Under the pieces are notes generated by a model, which saw nothing but the letters and a program-made list of their open reading frames with translations, did no database searches and was not told the DNA's origin. The position numbers were made by a program, and so were the translations under genes. A DNA stretch of 64,000 bases. It comes from Psychrobacillus sp. OK032. GTDB taxonomy: Bacteria; Bacillota; Bacilli; Bacillales_A; Planococcaceae. Of the stretch, positions 51,494 to 62,378 are shown in pieces. The DNA is taken from contig NZ_FOGY01000004.1 of the NCBI RefSeq assembly GCF_900111345.1, positions 1 to 64,000 of the forward strand, written 5' to 3'. Each line of letters opens with the position of its first letter. The first letter of the stretch is position 1.

Positions 51494-52528
51494 ATGTTTG
51501 CAGCTATTTTTGGATCAGTTGAGCAAGGAATCATCTACGCAATTATGGCACTCGGAGTGTACTTAACATTCCGAGTGTTAGATTTTCCTGATTTAACGGT
51601 CGACGGTAGTTTTGTTACGGGTGCTGCTACTGCAGCGATGATGATTGTATTAGGATATCATCCGGCTATTGCAACGCTCGTAGCGATTGTAGCAGGTTTT
51701 ATTGCAGGATGTATAACTGGTTTGTTACACACGAAAGGGAAGATTAACCCTTTATTGGCCGGAATTTTAATGATGATTGCTTTATATTCGATTAACTTAC
51801 GGATCATGGGGTTTACAGTAGAAAATTCGATTGGTAGACCAAATATTCCCTTACTAAATTCGGACACATTATTTAGTCAATTTTACGGATGGTGGGGGAA
51901 TTTAGGTATTGATGAAGCGATTAATAGTTTTTTAAGCGGTATTGGCGTGAACTTTTTGCCTTCCACATGGGGAACTGTATTTGTTGTAGCGATTTTAGTC
52001 GTTCTTATTAAATTGATTTTCGATTGGTTTTTGAAAACAGAGGTTGGATTAGCCATTCGTGCAACTGGCGATAACAAAAAAATGATTCGTAGTTTTTCGG
52101 CGAATACGGATAATTTAGTCATTGTTGGACTCGGGATTTCCAATGCACTTGTAGCATTTTCTGGCGCATTAATCGCGCAGTATGCGAAGTTTGCGGATAT
52201 CGGAATGGGTATTGGAATGATTGTCATTGGCTTAGCGTCTGTAATTATTGGGGAAGCAATATTTGGAACAAAATCAATCGTTCGAACAACACTTGCGGTA
52301 ATTGCAGGGGCGATTATTTATCGTATAATTCTTGCGTTAGCACTCCGAATCGATTTGCTAGATACAGGAGATATGAAACTAATCACAGCGTTTATCGTAA
52401 TTATTGCCTTAGTACTGCCGAATTACTTTGACAAACGCCGAGAGAAAAGTAGAAAAGCAAAACGGCATGCGGAAAGAGTAGCAAGTTCCACCATTGTAAC
52501 AGAGCAGGAGGGGAAAAACCTTGCTTAA
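51494..52528 (+). CDS. ABC transporter permease (TrpY-like)
   Basis: 344 residues with about eight spans. RVLDFPDLTVDGSFVTGAA at the N-terminus and EVGLAIRATGDNKKMIRSFS (the EAA-type loop) are typical of the permeases paired with ABC_sub_bind proteins. The basic C-terminal tail overlaps the ATPase gene by 8 bases. Confidence 0.85.
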   Translation: MFAAIFGSVEQGIIYAIMALGVYLTFRVLDFPDLTVDGSFVTGAATAAMMIVLGYHPAIATLVAIVAGFIAGCITGLLHTKGKINPLLAGILMMIALYSINLRIMGFTVENSIGRPNIPLLNSDTLFSQFYGWWGNLGIDEAINSFLSGIGVNFLPSTWGTVFVVAILVVLIKLIFDWFLKTEVGLAIRATGDNKKMIRSFSANTDNLVIVGLGISNALVAFSGALIAQYAKFADIGMGIGMIVIGLASVIIGEAIFGTKSIVRTTLAVIAGAIIYRIILALALRIDLLDTGDMKLITAFIVIIALVLPNYFDKRREKSRKAKRHAERVASSTIVTEQEGKNLA

Positions 52529-53318
52529 ATTACATGCGATCAATAAAATTTTTAATGAAGCGACAGCTGATGAAAAAATTGCGCTAGATCATATAAATCT
52601 TGAGCTAAAAGCAGGCGATTTTGTCACGGTTATTGGTAGTAATGGTGCTGGGAAATCAACGATGTTAAATATGATTTCAGGAGCGCTTACCCCTGATTTT
52701 GGAGAAATCATAATCGATGGCAAAGATGTAACTAGATTACCAGAATTTAAACGTTCTCAGCTGATAGGTCGAGTTTTTCAGGATCCTATGGCAGGCACAG
52801 CTCCAACGATGACGATTGAAGAAAATTTAGCAATTGCTTTTTCAAGAAATAAGAAACGCGGCTTGAAAAGTGGGGTAGATAAGCAAAGAAAAGAGTACTT
52901 TCTACAATCTCTTGAGATGCTGCATTTAAATTTAGAAAATCGATTAAATGCAAAGGTCGGCCTTTTGTCTGGTGGGGAAAGGCAAGCACTCTCGCTTTTG
53001 ATGGCTACTTTTACAAAACCTTCCATATTATTATTAGATGAACATACAGCTGCGTTAGATCCATCTAGAGCCGAATTAATAACAAATTTAACAAAACAGC
53101 TTGTAGAAAAAGATCAATTAACAACACTGATGGTTACACATAATATGCAACAAGCATTAGATCTTGGAAATCGACTAATCATGATGGATAAAGGGCAAAT
53201 CATTTTAGAGGTCGGAGAAGAAGAGAAGAAGGATCTAACGATCGAGAAACTCATGGATGAGTTCCAACGGATTCGCGGGGAAAAATTAACGAGTGATCGT
53301 ACTTTGTTGTCCGTATAA
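52521..53318 (+). CDS. ABC transporter ATPase (TrpZ-like)
   Basis: 265 residues; TTG start preceded by GCAGGAGGGG inside the permease gene. Walker A GSNGAGKST, signature LLSGGERQALSLLMA, Walker B SILLLDEHTAALD (Glu-His rather than Glu-Pro) and H-loop VTHNMQQ. Energises the importer. Confidence 0.85.
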   Translation: MLKLHAINKIFNEATADEKIALDHINLELKAGDFVTVIGSNGAGKSTMLNMISGALTPDFGEIIIDGKDVTRLPEFKRSQLIGRVFQDPMAGTAPTMTIEENLAIAFSRNKKRGLKSGVDKQRKEYFLQSLEMLHLNLENRLNAKVGLLSGGERQALSLLMATFTKPSILLLDEHTAALDPSRAELITNLTKQLVEKDQLTTLMVTHNMQQALDLGNRLIMMDKGQIILEVGEEEKKDLTIEKLMDEFQRIRGEKLTSDRTLLSV

Positions 53319-53351
53319 AAAAAGAGTATAGCTAATTCTAAATGGTTCATT

Positions 53352-53397
53352 AACGACTTCTAAATTGCAGGACAATTTAGAAGTCGTTTTTTTTTTG
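53352..53397 (+). terminator. Rho-independent terminator
   Basis: ACGACTTCTAAATT and AATTTAGAAGTCGT form a 14-bp stem followed by ten T residues; end of the ABC operon. Confidence 0.85.
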
Positions 53398-53823
53398 CTG
53401 AAATAAAGAAAGATGCAAATTTATATTGAACTATAGGGCAGGATTATTTAATACGTAGGTTGGAATAGAGGAGCTTGTAGTTCTCAAGTTTTCTAACTAA
53501 ATACCGAATACACTTTATAGTAAGTTGAAGATTCTTTGCAATTGTGCTTGTACCTCAGCTTCAATTTGCCCTTTTGTGCTCAAGAAAATATAAATATTCC
53601 ATTGCCATTGATGTTGATTGATATACTCACGATGAGCGAGTTATAGTTTAACCTTTTTCTTTACTTTGCCTCTAGAAGCTTGCTAGTCTATCAGGTTATA
53701 CTTTACCATCTTTACACGAAGGGTAGCTTAGTAAAATAAAAATAAATTGCATTGGAAGGAATTTAATCAATTAAAAGAGAATTGTAATATTAAGTCGTTA
53801 TAAAAGTCTTTGGGGGGATAATT
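53398..53823. other. Intergenic gap
   Basis: No gene. ATTGAACTATAGGGCAGGATT at 53427 resembles the R half of the array site and could be a stray degenerate copy. The rest is unremarkable. Confidence 0.35.
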
Positions 53824-54270
53824 ATGGATTGTAAAAAGGTTAAAAAAATCTTTAGAGTTGTAGGAGTAAAAGGCGCTGGAGCTTTTGTTAATTATGGTAC
53901 CGAAGTTCCAAAACTTGCTCAGCACTTTCTAACTCGTTTAGATGAGGTTGAAAATCATTCGGGTATTGAAATAGCTCTTTTCGAACCTAAAAGGGAAGCT
54001 AACCACCTGGAAGGTCACTTTTATGTAGGAGTAATTGTTAATGAGAATCTAAAAGAAGTTCCAGTTGGGATGGATTATATCGAAATTACTCAATCCTATA
54101 TCACGACTAGGGGGGAAATAATTAATATCGATAACCTACATACCCGATTATTAAAATGGGCAGATGAGCAAGGGTATAACAGAGATTTAGAATCTCATAT
54201 TGTTGAGGTCTATCATCCTATAGAAAATGGTGAGGAAGAAGTAGAGATTTATTTACCAATCCATCATTAA
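53824..54270 (+). CDS. GyrI-like effector-binding domain protein
   Basis: 148 residues after TTGGGGGGAT. A stand-alone SHS2/GyrI-like domain: FRVVGVKGAGAFVNYGTEVP, HFYVGVIVNENLKEVPVGMD and ESHIVEVYHPIENGEEEVEI near the end. No HTH, so it is a ligand-binding protein rather than a regulator by itself. Ligand unknown. Confidence 0.75.
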   Translation: MDCKKVKKIFRVVGVKGAGAFVNYGTEVPKLAQHFLTRLDEVENHSGIEIALFEPKREANHLEGHFYVGVIVNENLKEVPVGMDYIEITQSYITTRGEIINIDNLHTRLLKWADEQGYNRDLESHIVEVYHPIENGEEEVEIYLPIHH

Positions 54271-54355
54271 AACCAGATTCATTAAACCCATGCTGTAAAC
54301 TTATGGTGGATTTATCTTATACGACTAATAGATATAAATGAAAATACTACAGAAA

Positions 54356-54388
54356 TATCCTAGTTCATTTTGAGCTAGGCTATTTTAT
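54356..54388 (+). terminator. Rho-independent terminator
   Basis: CCTAG and CTAGG around TTCATTTTGAG, followed by CTATTTTATTT. Confidence 0.5.
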
Positions 54389-54397
54389 TTGATGAAA

Positions 54398-54423
54398 CAA
54401 AAAGCACCGCAAAATGCGGTGCA
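54398..54423 (-). terminator. Rho-independent terminator for the catalase gene
   Basis: GCACCGCA and TGCGGTGC pair; on the minus strand the stem is followed by TTTTTG. Confidence 0.75.
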
Positions 54424-54440
54424 ATTAGATGTATTTCGTA

Positions 54441-55928
<1,488 letters not shown>

Positions 55929-55961
55929 TAATAATTCCTCCTAGATTAGAATCTTTATCAT

Positions 55962-55977
55962 TCAATAATGATTATAT
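55962..55977 (-). promoter_or_regulatory. PerR-like operator upstream of katA
   Basis: Minus strand ATATAATCATTATTGA agrees with TTATAATNATTATAA except at the edges. It is 34 bases before the katA start, where PerR repression of catalase is known in Bacillus. Confidence 0.65.
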
Positions 55978-56101
55978 CAAACTGGTAGAAATATTGCTAG
56001 AAATGAAATGATATTTTAATAATTATTATCTAATACTAATTACTTTACCCATAAATCAAGTGATGAATCGTTGGTATAACAAGCTATTTGCTTTTAAAAG
56101 A

Positions 56102-57364
56102 TTAAATTAGCAGACCAAATAATGTGCTATCTTTATTGATTTCTTTGTACGAAAATCCATTCTCAGTTAATCGAGAAATAAGTCCATGATAGTCTTCTTT
56201 ATGTTTTAATTCGATTCCTACAAGTGCAGGACCGCTTTCTTTATTGTTTTTCTTTGTGTATTCAAATGTCGTAACATCATCTTCTGGTCCAAGCACTTTA
56301 TCTAAAAATTGGCGAAGTGCACCTGCTCTTTGAGGAAAGTTCACGATAAAATAGTAGAGTAAACCTTCGTACAAGAGTGATTTTTCTTTAATTTCTTGCA
56401 TTCTTCCAATATCATTATTACCGCCACTAATGACACATACAACGGATTTTCCTTTGATTTCCTCTTTATAAAAATCGAGTGCGGCAATTGGCAAAGCTCC
56501 GGCTGGTTCTGCGATAATCGCGTGTTTATTGTATAAATCTAAAATAGTTGTGCAAACTTTTCCCTCAGGTACAAGAATGATATTATCTACGTATTTTTTA
56601 CAAGTTTCGTAAGTTAAATTTCCGGCACATTGTACAGCGGCCCCATCTACAAACTTATCAATTTTATCAAGAACGACTGGTCCTAAATTGTCAAAAGCAG
56701 CTTTCATACTTGCCGCTCCGGCCGGTTCAACACCGATTATTTTCGTAAGAGGGGAGACATTTTTTATATAAGTAGAAAGTCCAGCTATTAATCCGCCACC
56801 ACCAATACTTCCAAACACAAAATCTATTGGTTCTTCGATATCATTCATAATTTCTATCGCAACTGTTCCTTGACCTGCGATAATGTCGAGATCATCGAAT
56901 GGGTGGATAAAAATCTGATTTTCCGCTTCTGCAAAAGCTGTTGCACTAGCTGCAGAGTCATCAAAAGTATCTCCAGCAAGCGTAATCTCTACATATTCAC
57001 GACCGAACATTCGCACTTGGTCTATTTTTTGCTTTGGTGTTGTTAAGGGCATGAAAATGTTAGCGGATATTCGTAAATGAGCACATGCATAAGCAACACC
57101 TTGTGCGTGATTTCCCGCGCTTGCACAAACGACTCCTTTTTCTCGGGCCTCTTGTTCAATCGTCTTAATTTTGTAATAGGCGCCTCTTAGTTTAAATGAG
57201 CGGACATGTTGTAAATCTTCTCGTTTAATGTAAACGGTCGCTCCATATTTTTCTGATAAATAATCGTTTTTTTGCAAAGGGGTATGTACAACTACATCCT
57301 TTAAAAATTGATGTGCAATCAGTACATTTTCTACCTGAACGGATTTCGTGTTTGCTACTTGCAT
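56102..57364 (-). CDS. ilvA: Threonine dehydratase, biosynthetic
   Basis: 420 residues from the ATG at 57364 (MQVANTKS); GGAGG lies somewhat far upstream. PLP lysine in RSFKLRGAYYKI, glycine loop GSIGGGGLIAGL and SGGNNDIGR. The C-terminal ACT-like domain (about 325-420) is of the short type with one regulatory unit, as in Bacillus IlvA. Converts threonine to 2-oxobutanoate for isoleucine synthesis. Confidence 0.9.
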   Translation of the reverse strand: MQVANTKSVQVENVLIAHQFLKDVVVHTPLQKNDYLSEKYGATVYIKREDLQHVRSFKLRGAYYKIKTIEQEAREKGVVCASAGNHAQGVAYACAHLRISANIFMPLTTPKQKIDQVRMFGREYVEITLAGDTFDDSAASATAFAEAENQIFIHPFDDLDIIAGQGTVAIEIMNDIEEPIDFVFGSIGGGGLIAGLSTYIKNVSPLTKIIGVEPAGAASMKAAFDNLGPVVLDKIDKFVDGAAVQCAGNLTYETCKKYVDNIILVPEGKVCTTILDLYNKHAIIAEPAGALPIAALDFYKEEIKGKSVVCVISGGNNDIGRMQEIKEKSLLYEGLLYYFIVNFPQRAGALRQFLDKVLGPEDDVTTFEYTKKNNKESGPALVGIELKHKEDYHGLISRLTENGFSYKEINKDSTLFGLLI

Positions 57365-57545
57365 AATATTGATGCCAACCTCCAATTAATAAGTCACTAA
57401 GTATTAGTTCATTTTAACACACTAAATTACGAAAATTCTATATTCATTATATAATTCTTAATTTTCCTTGGAATTTCTAGTAGGCTGATTTATTTTTTGG
57501 GTGTATAGTGGAAGTAAAGAGTTGGTTTTGTACTGAAGGGAAGTT

Positions 57546-58472
57546 GTGAACTTGCATAAATTATTCTCAAATTCAACAGTTGCACTATTATTTCTTGTTT
57601 TTTTATGGGGTGCCAGTTGGCCAATTTATAAATCTGCAGTACCGTACACTCCGCCATTATTGTTTGCCGGATTGCGTGCTTTTATTGGTGGATGTTTACT
57701 AGCAATTATATTGTGGAAGAGACGGGATAAGATTAATTGGCGCGAAAATTGGCGTTTGTATTGTATTACTGCTTTTTTTAATACGGTTTTATTTTTTGGG
57801 ATCCAGACAGTTGGGCTGAATTATTTGCCAGGTGGGTTGTTTTCTATTCTAGTCTATTTTCAACCTGTTTTACTAGGTTTGTTAGCTTGGATTTGGTTAG
57901 GAGAACAGATGACTGCTGTTAAAATAATCGGTTTATTCATTGGTTTCCTCGGAATTGTCGTCGTTAGTTTGGATGGTTTAACTTTTCATGTTTCTGTAAT
58001 AGGAGTTGCTTTAGGATTGCTTACTGCTGTATGTTGGGCTTTTGGAGTGATTTACGTAAAAAAAGTAAGTCATCGATTAGACGCGTATTGGATGGTTTCT
58101 TTACAATCAATTATTGGTGGTGGGTTTTTAATAGGGACCGGGACCATTGTTGAAAAATGGTCGGATATTATATGGAACGGTACATATTTATTGGGAATAA
58201 GTTATGGTGCGATTTTTGGAGTTCCAATTGCTTATATTATTTATTACAAGCTGATTAATGAAGGGGAGGCAAGTAAAGTTGGTGCTTTCACTTTTCTTGT
58301 GCCAATTATTGCCGTCTTTTTAGGGGCTGCTTTTTTAGGCGAACCTATTACTTATTTGCTTCTTATTGGATTGGTAATGGTAGGGTTAAGTATTTTTCTC
58401 GTTAATTATCGAGGGAACAAGGAGCTTCTTAGCTTTAGAAAAACAAATAATAAAATAAAGGAGAGTATATGA
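57546..58472 (+). CDS. EamA-family transporter (DMT superfamily)
   Basis: 308 residues, GTG start after GAAGGG. Ten spans in two EamA repeats (LFLVFLWGASWPIYKSAVPY and LLTAVCWAFGVIYVKKVSHR). Overlaps the next gene by 4 bases, so co-transcribed with the IclR-type regulator. Likely exports a metabolite; substrate unknown. Confidence 0.85.
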   Translation: MNLHKLFSNSTVALLFLVFLWGASWPIYKSAVPYTPPLLFAGLRAFIGGCLLAIILWKRRDKINWRENWRLYCITAFFNTVLFFGIQTVGLNYLPGGLFSILVYFQPVLLGLLAWIWLGEQMTAVKIIGLFIGFLGIVVVSLDGLTFHVSVIGVALGLLTAVCWAFGVIYVKKVSHRLDAYWMVSLQSIIGGGFLIGTGTIVEKWSDIIWNGTYLLGISYGAIFGVPIAYIIYYKLINEGEASKVGAFTFLVPIIAVFLGAAFLGEPITYLLLIGLVMVGLSIFLVNYRGNKELLSFRKTNNKIKESI

Positions 58473-59218
58473 AAAATAAAACTGTTGTTCGTTCAATGGA
58501 TATTTTAAACTTATTTATTGAGAATGCTGCGCTGACATTTCAAGATATCATAGAACTATCGAGTATTCCTAAAACATCTGTTTATAGAATGCTCCTAACT
58601 TTAGAGGAAATGGGTTTTATTGAAAAAGGAGATGATTCTAAATATCGTTTAGGTTTGCTATTTCTTACTTATGGAAATCTCGTTTCATCGAGATTGGATA
58701 TTCGACAAATTGCCTATCCTATTATGCAAGAATTACATAAAGAGTTAAAAGAAGCGATTAATTTAATTGTTAAGCAAGGCGATGAAGCTATTTATATTGA
58801 AAAAGTTGATATTTATCAAAAAGTCCGTTTATATACGGCGATCGGAAGAAGAAGTCCATTATATGCTGGGGCTTGTTCGCGTGTATTATTGTCATTTTTA
58901 CAAGATGATGAAATCGATAGTTATTTAAATAATGTGGAATTAAAACCTTTCGCGCTAGGGACGATTAAAAACAAAGATCAATTGTTGGAGAGTATTCAAG
59001 AAGCAAGAACTATCGGCTATACTATTAGTCATTCAGAGTTAGAAAATCATACATCAGCAATTGCAGCACCTATTTTAAATTTTAAAGGGGAAGTGATTGC
59101 TGGAATTAGTATCGCTGGAATTGATGCAAATTATCAAAATGAAAATGTAGCAATTTTTTCTAAAAAAGTAATTGCTGCTGCAAATGAGATTTCCGGAAAA
59201 CTAGGCTACCATAGATAA
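58469..59218 (+). CDS. kipR: IclR-family regulator (KipR-like)
   Basis: 249 residues; AAAGGAGAG before the ATG. N-terminal winged helix (SMDILNLFIENAALTFQDI, SIPKTSVYRMLLTLEEMGF) and an IclR effector domain (ITLYTAIG-type, here RLYTAIGRRSPLYAGACSRV). In B. subtilis KipR represses the kip/ycs operon for 5-oxoproline metabolism, and those genes lie next door. A palindrome at 61528 may be its operator. Confidence 0.8.
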   Translation: MKNKTVVRSMDILNLFIENAALTFQDIIELSSIPKTSVYRMLLTLEEMGFIEKGDDSKYRLGLLFLTYGNLVSSRLDIRQIAYPIMQELHKELKEAINLIVKQGDEAIYIEKVDIYQKVRLYTAIGRRSPLYAGACSRVLLSFLQDDEIDSYLNNVELKPFALGTIKNKDQLLESIQEARTIGYTISHSELENHTSAIAAPILNFKGEVIAGISIAGIDANYQNENVAIFSKKVIAAANEISGKLGYHR

Positions 59219-59221
59219 GAA

Positions 59222-59250
59222 AAAGTCCTCTAAAATGATTAGAGGACTTC
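59222..59250 (+). terminator. Rho-independent terminator
   Basis: AAGTCCTCTAA and TTAGAGGACTT form the stem, directly after the kipR-like stop. Confidence 0.7.
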
Positions 59251-59364
59251 AGGTTGACGGCAAAAGTATTTTAATAAACGGTTATGAATAATAAATCTTC
59301 CAAAAGAGGTTGCTTTATCCAATTAATAGTAAATATAGTGGATATCTATAAGGAAGTGTTTAAA

Positions 59365-59538
59365 AGCAAGGACCACCACGAAGACTCCTGTGGGTACAGC
59401 TTGAGCTGAAGACCCCGCAGGAACGCTTGAGGAAGGAAGGCAAAGAACGCCGCGTCCTGCGGCAACGCCTTCATGACCAACTTCATGTTGGCCCGAGGCT
59501 GAAGCCAAGCCCACGGAAAGCGAAGTGGTGGTCCTTGC
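59365..59538. repeat. GC-rich repeat with terminal inverted repeats
   Basis: GCAAGGACCACCAC and GTGGTGGTCCTTGC are perfect 14-bp terminal inverted repeats. The interior has AGCTGAAGACCCCGCAGGAA and GCAACGCCTTC, shared with the element at 50060. It may be a MITE-like or transcribed stem-loop element. On each side lie hairpins sharing AAGTCC and TTAGAGGACTT. Confidence 0.65.
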
Positions 59539-59589
59539 CGAATTTGATAAATAACTCTATGCACCCAAAATCGAGGTTTGTCTGCAGTC

Positions 59590-59626
59590 TGAAGTCCACT
59601 AATTAATATTATTAGAGGACTTTTTT
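59590..59626. terminator. Second hairpin with TTAGAGGACTT
   Basis: AAGTCCACTAA and TTAGAGGACTTTTTT; mirrors the terminator at 59222, as if the GC-rich element had separated two copies. Confidence 0.5.
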
Positions 59627-59628
59627 GA

Positions 59629-60615
59629 TTAATGAAACAACTTGTAGTGTATAGCAGTTTTTAAGTTATTTATGAACTGTTCATTTTGTACTAAAACAGT
59701 TTCAGCTTCTAGCAGTGTGACCTCCTTAAATCGGATTGTTGCTCTTGGTTGGAGTTGTGCCAGACTTGGTAAGTCGGCAGTAATTACTTGTCCAAATTTA
59801 GGATAACCTCCAGTAGTTTGTCTGTCTGCCATTAGAATGATAGGTTGACCATTAGGAGGAATCTGAATTGTTCCAAATGTAACCCCTTCTGATAATAGCT
59901 CGAATTTTTCCGAGAGTGAAATAGAAGGGCCTTCTATGCGATATCCCATGCGGTCGGATTGAACTGTTAATGTATAGGGTTCTTGAAAAAATGTTTGTTG
60001 GCTCTCTTTATCGAACCGATCAAACTCTGTCCCTTTTAGTACACGAATGATTAGATCTTGTTGGAAATTTAATAGATCATTGAAATTAATGGACCAAGAG
60101 ACATTCTTATCATCTAGTTGTTTAAGAAGTGCTTCACTAATTTTACTTTTCTCACCAATGTTTAGCGAATCTCCTTTTTGCAGAGCTCTACCTTCAAATC
60201 CGCCAATATTTGCCCGGAGATATGTACTTTTGCTACCCATAATTTTGGGGGTATCTATGCCGCCTGCGAAAGCGACATAAGCTCTACTTCCTTTAATCGC
60301 AGAATTGAACTTTAAGATAGAATTTTTCTTTATGAGCACAGGGCGCCATAAAGGGGCAATTATTCCATCAATCGTAGTAAGAAAATCGCCTCCTGTAATG
60401 GCGATTAACGTATCTTCTTCAAACTGAAGAGTTGTTCCGTATAATGTTATTTCCAGTGCAGCTTCGTTCTCTTTGTTTCCAACTAAAATATTGGCAAGGC
60501 GTAAAGAATAGCTATCCATTGCACCACTAACAATAACTCCATATTTTTGGGAACCATATCTCCCGATGTCTTGAACTGTTGTTAGCAGTCCTGAATGTAG
60601 TACTTTTATATTCAT
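59629..60615 (-). CDS. pxpC: 5-oxoprolinase subunit C (KipA-like)
   Basis: 328 residues. Biotin-dependent carboxyltransferase-like (AHS2) fold: LTTVQDIGRYGSQKYGVIVS, GAMDSYSLRLANILVGN and QPIILMADRQTTGGYPKFGQ. With PxpA and PxpB it opens 5-oxoproline using ATP. The start overlaps the pxpB stop by 4 bases. Confidence 0.92.
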   Translation of the reverse strand: MNIKVLHSGLLTTVQDIGRYGSQKYGVIVSGAMDSYSLRLANILVGNKENEAALEITLYGTTLQFEEDTLIAITGGDFLTTIDGIIAPLWRPVLIKKNSILKFNSAIKGSRAYVAFAGGIDTPKIMGSKSTYLRANIGGFEGRALQKGDSLNIGEKSKISEALLKQLDDKNVSWSINFNDLLNFQQDLIIRVLKGTEFDRFDKESQQTFFQEPYTLTVQSDRMGYRIEGPSISLSEKFELLSEGVTFGTIQIPPNGQPIILMADRQTTGGYPKFGQVITADLPSLAQLQPRATIRFKEVTLLEAETVLVQNEQFINNLKTAIHYKLFH

Positions 60616-61340
60616 TGTTTCATCTCCTTATACTCTAAGTATTTACTAGGAGAAATAGGTGTAAATTTAATTATATCTCCTGATTGAAGTAAAGTTGGAG
60701 GAGACATTTGTGGAAGAAACAAATCTAGTGGGGTTCTTCCGATAATTTGCCATCCGCCAGGAGTTTCCAATGGATAAATTCCAGTCTGTTTACCAGCAAT
60801 TCCTACGGATCCAGGCGGTATGGTTAATCTAGGTGTTTCTTTGCGAGGTGTTGCAATGCGTGTATCCATTCCCCCCATAAATGGGAACCCAGGAGCAAAA
60901 CCTAACATATAAACTAAACATTCACTTTCAGAGTGAATTCGAATGACCTCTTCCGGAGTCATCTTATTATACTGGGCAACATTTTCTAAATCAGGACCAA
61001 ATTCCCCACCATAACATACAGGTATAGAGACAAGCCTTGGACTTTCATTTTTATTGATCTTGATTTGCTCCACTAAATGATTCATATGCGTACATACTTT
61101 TAAAAAAGCAGTTGATGTACCCATTTGTGACATATGTACAGTATATGGATTGTAATAAACGGTTATATTATTGTAAGCAGGTACCAATTCAATAAATCCT
61201 TCAAATGGATTATTTGTTAATAGTTCTGAAAGATTTTTAACTTTTTCGTGAATTGCCGGATCCATACCTTCTCCAAGCTGTACGATTAATGCAGAATCTC
61301 CCAATGGTTTCATGGTGGCTTTTATCTGTTGATTGGGCAC
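60612..61340 (-). CDS. pxpB: 5-oxoprolinase subunit B (KipI-like)
   Basis: 242 residues from the GTG after GAGGAG; a longer frame upstream lacks a site. AHS1 domain: MKPLGDSALIVQLGEGMDPA, VYMLGFAPGFPFMGGMD and IPPGSVGIAGKQTGIYPLET. Partner of PxpC. Confidence 0.92.
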   Translation of the reverse strand: MPNQQIKATMKPLGDSALIVQLGEGMDPAIHEKVKNLSELLTNNPFEGFIELVPAYNNITVYYNPYTVHMSQMGTSTAFLKVCTHMNHLVEQIKINKNESPRLVSIPVCYGGEFGPDLENVAQYNKMTPEEVIRIHSESECLVYMLGFAPGFPFMGGMDTRIATPRKETPRLTIPPGSVGIAGKQTGIYPLETPGGWQIIGRTPLDLFLPQMSPPTLLQSGDIIKFTPISPSKYLEYKEMKQ

Positions 61341-61527
61341 AAAAACAGCTCCTCTAGTTTCGAAATGCGGTACTTCAGTTCCTAAAAATGAATTATAGTA
61401 ATAATTATAATTCTCTAAAAACAAATTACAAGTCAAAATATGCCTTACTGGAAAATATAGCAATCCCAAAATAGTCTCTATTCAGAAAAATCTAATTGTG
61501 CTAAAATTGTTTTAAGTTTCAAAACAT

Positions 61528-61550
61528 TAGTTCCTTAATTCGGAACTAAT
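61528..61550. promoter_or_regulatory. Palindromic operator candidate between pxpB and pxpA
   Basis: TTAGTTCC-TTAATTC-GGAACTAA, an 8-bp perfect inverted repeat with a 7-base centre. IclR-family proteins bind such TTCC/GGAA palindromes, and the kipR-like gene is nearby. It could control both divergent units. Confidence 0.55.
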
Positions 61551-61603
61551 AGTATTATGAACGTTTTTAGCAGTACAATTTTTTACATCAGGAGGGAATA
61601 AGA

Positions 61604-62365
61604 ATGTTTCGAGTAGATTTAAATTGTGACCTTGGGGAAAGTTTTGGGCGATATAAACTGGGAGAACAAAAAGAAATATTGAAATATGTAACTTCTGCTA
61701 ATATTGCATGTGGATTTCATGCTGGAGATCCAAGCGTAATGCGGGAAACAGTCAAGTTAGCAATAGAAAATGGCGTGAAGATAGGTGCACATCCTGGATT
61801 GCCTGATTTAAATGGGTTTGGTAGAAGAGAAATGAACATAACTCCTCAAGAAGCATATGACATCGTTGTTTATCAAATTGGTGCTTTAAATGGCTTTTTA
61901 GCTACTTTTGGAGAGCAGATGCAACATGTGAAGCCACATGGAGCTTTGTATAACATGGCTGCAAAAGACTCGGAGCTCGCGCAAGCAATAGCTCAAGCAG
62001 TTTATGACGTTTCTCCTGCATTAGTATTATTCGGATTAGCAGGTAGTAAATTAACGGCTGCTGGAGAAAAAATTGGTTTACAAACAGCCCATGAAGTATT
62101 TGCAGATCGTACTTATCAGTCAGATGGATCACTTACGTCTCGTCAGCAAACGGATGCGCTTATAACGGACAAGGACAAATCCGTTGTTCAAGTAGTTAAG
62201 ATGGTCACTGAAGGTAAAGTAATTTCTCAACAAAATACAGAAGTATTGATCAACGCTGATACGGTTTGCATTCATGGTGATGGAGAACATGCTGTATCTT
62301 TTGCAAAATATATTAAAGAAACTTTGGAGAGTAACAGTATTGTAGTTTCCGCAGTGTTCGAATAA
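61604..62365 (+). CDS. pxpA: 5-oxoprolinase subunit A (LamB/YcsF family)
   Basis: 253 residues after [62 protein letters not shown] and [11 protein letters not shown] are the family signatures. Completes the PxpABC 5-oxoprolinase. Confidence 0.93.
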   Translation: MFRVDLNCDLGESFGRYKLGEQKEILKYVTSANIACGFHAGDPSVMRETVKLAIENGVKIGAHPGLPDLNGFGRREMNITPQEAYDIVVYQIGALNGFLATFGEQMQHVKPHGALYNMAAKDSELAQAIAQAVYDVSPALVLFGLAGSKLTAAGEKIGLQTAHEVFADRTYQSDGSLTSRQQTDALITDKDKSVVQVVKMVTEGKVISQQNTEVLINADTVCIHGDGEHAVSFAKYIKETLESNSIVVSAVFE

Positions 62366-62378
62366 GGGGAGAATTTGT

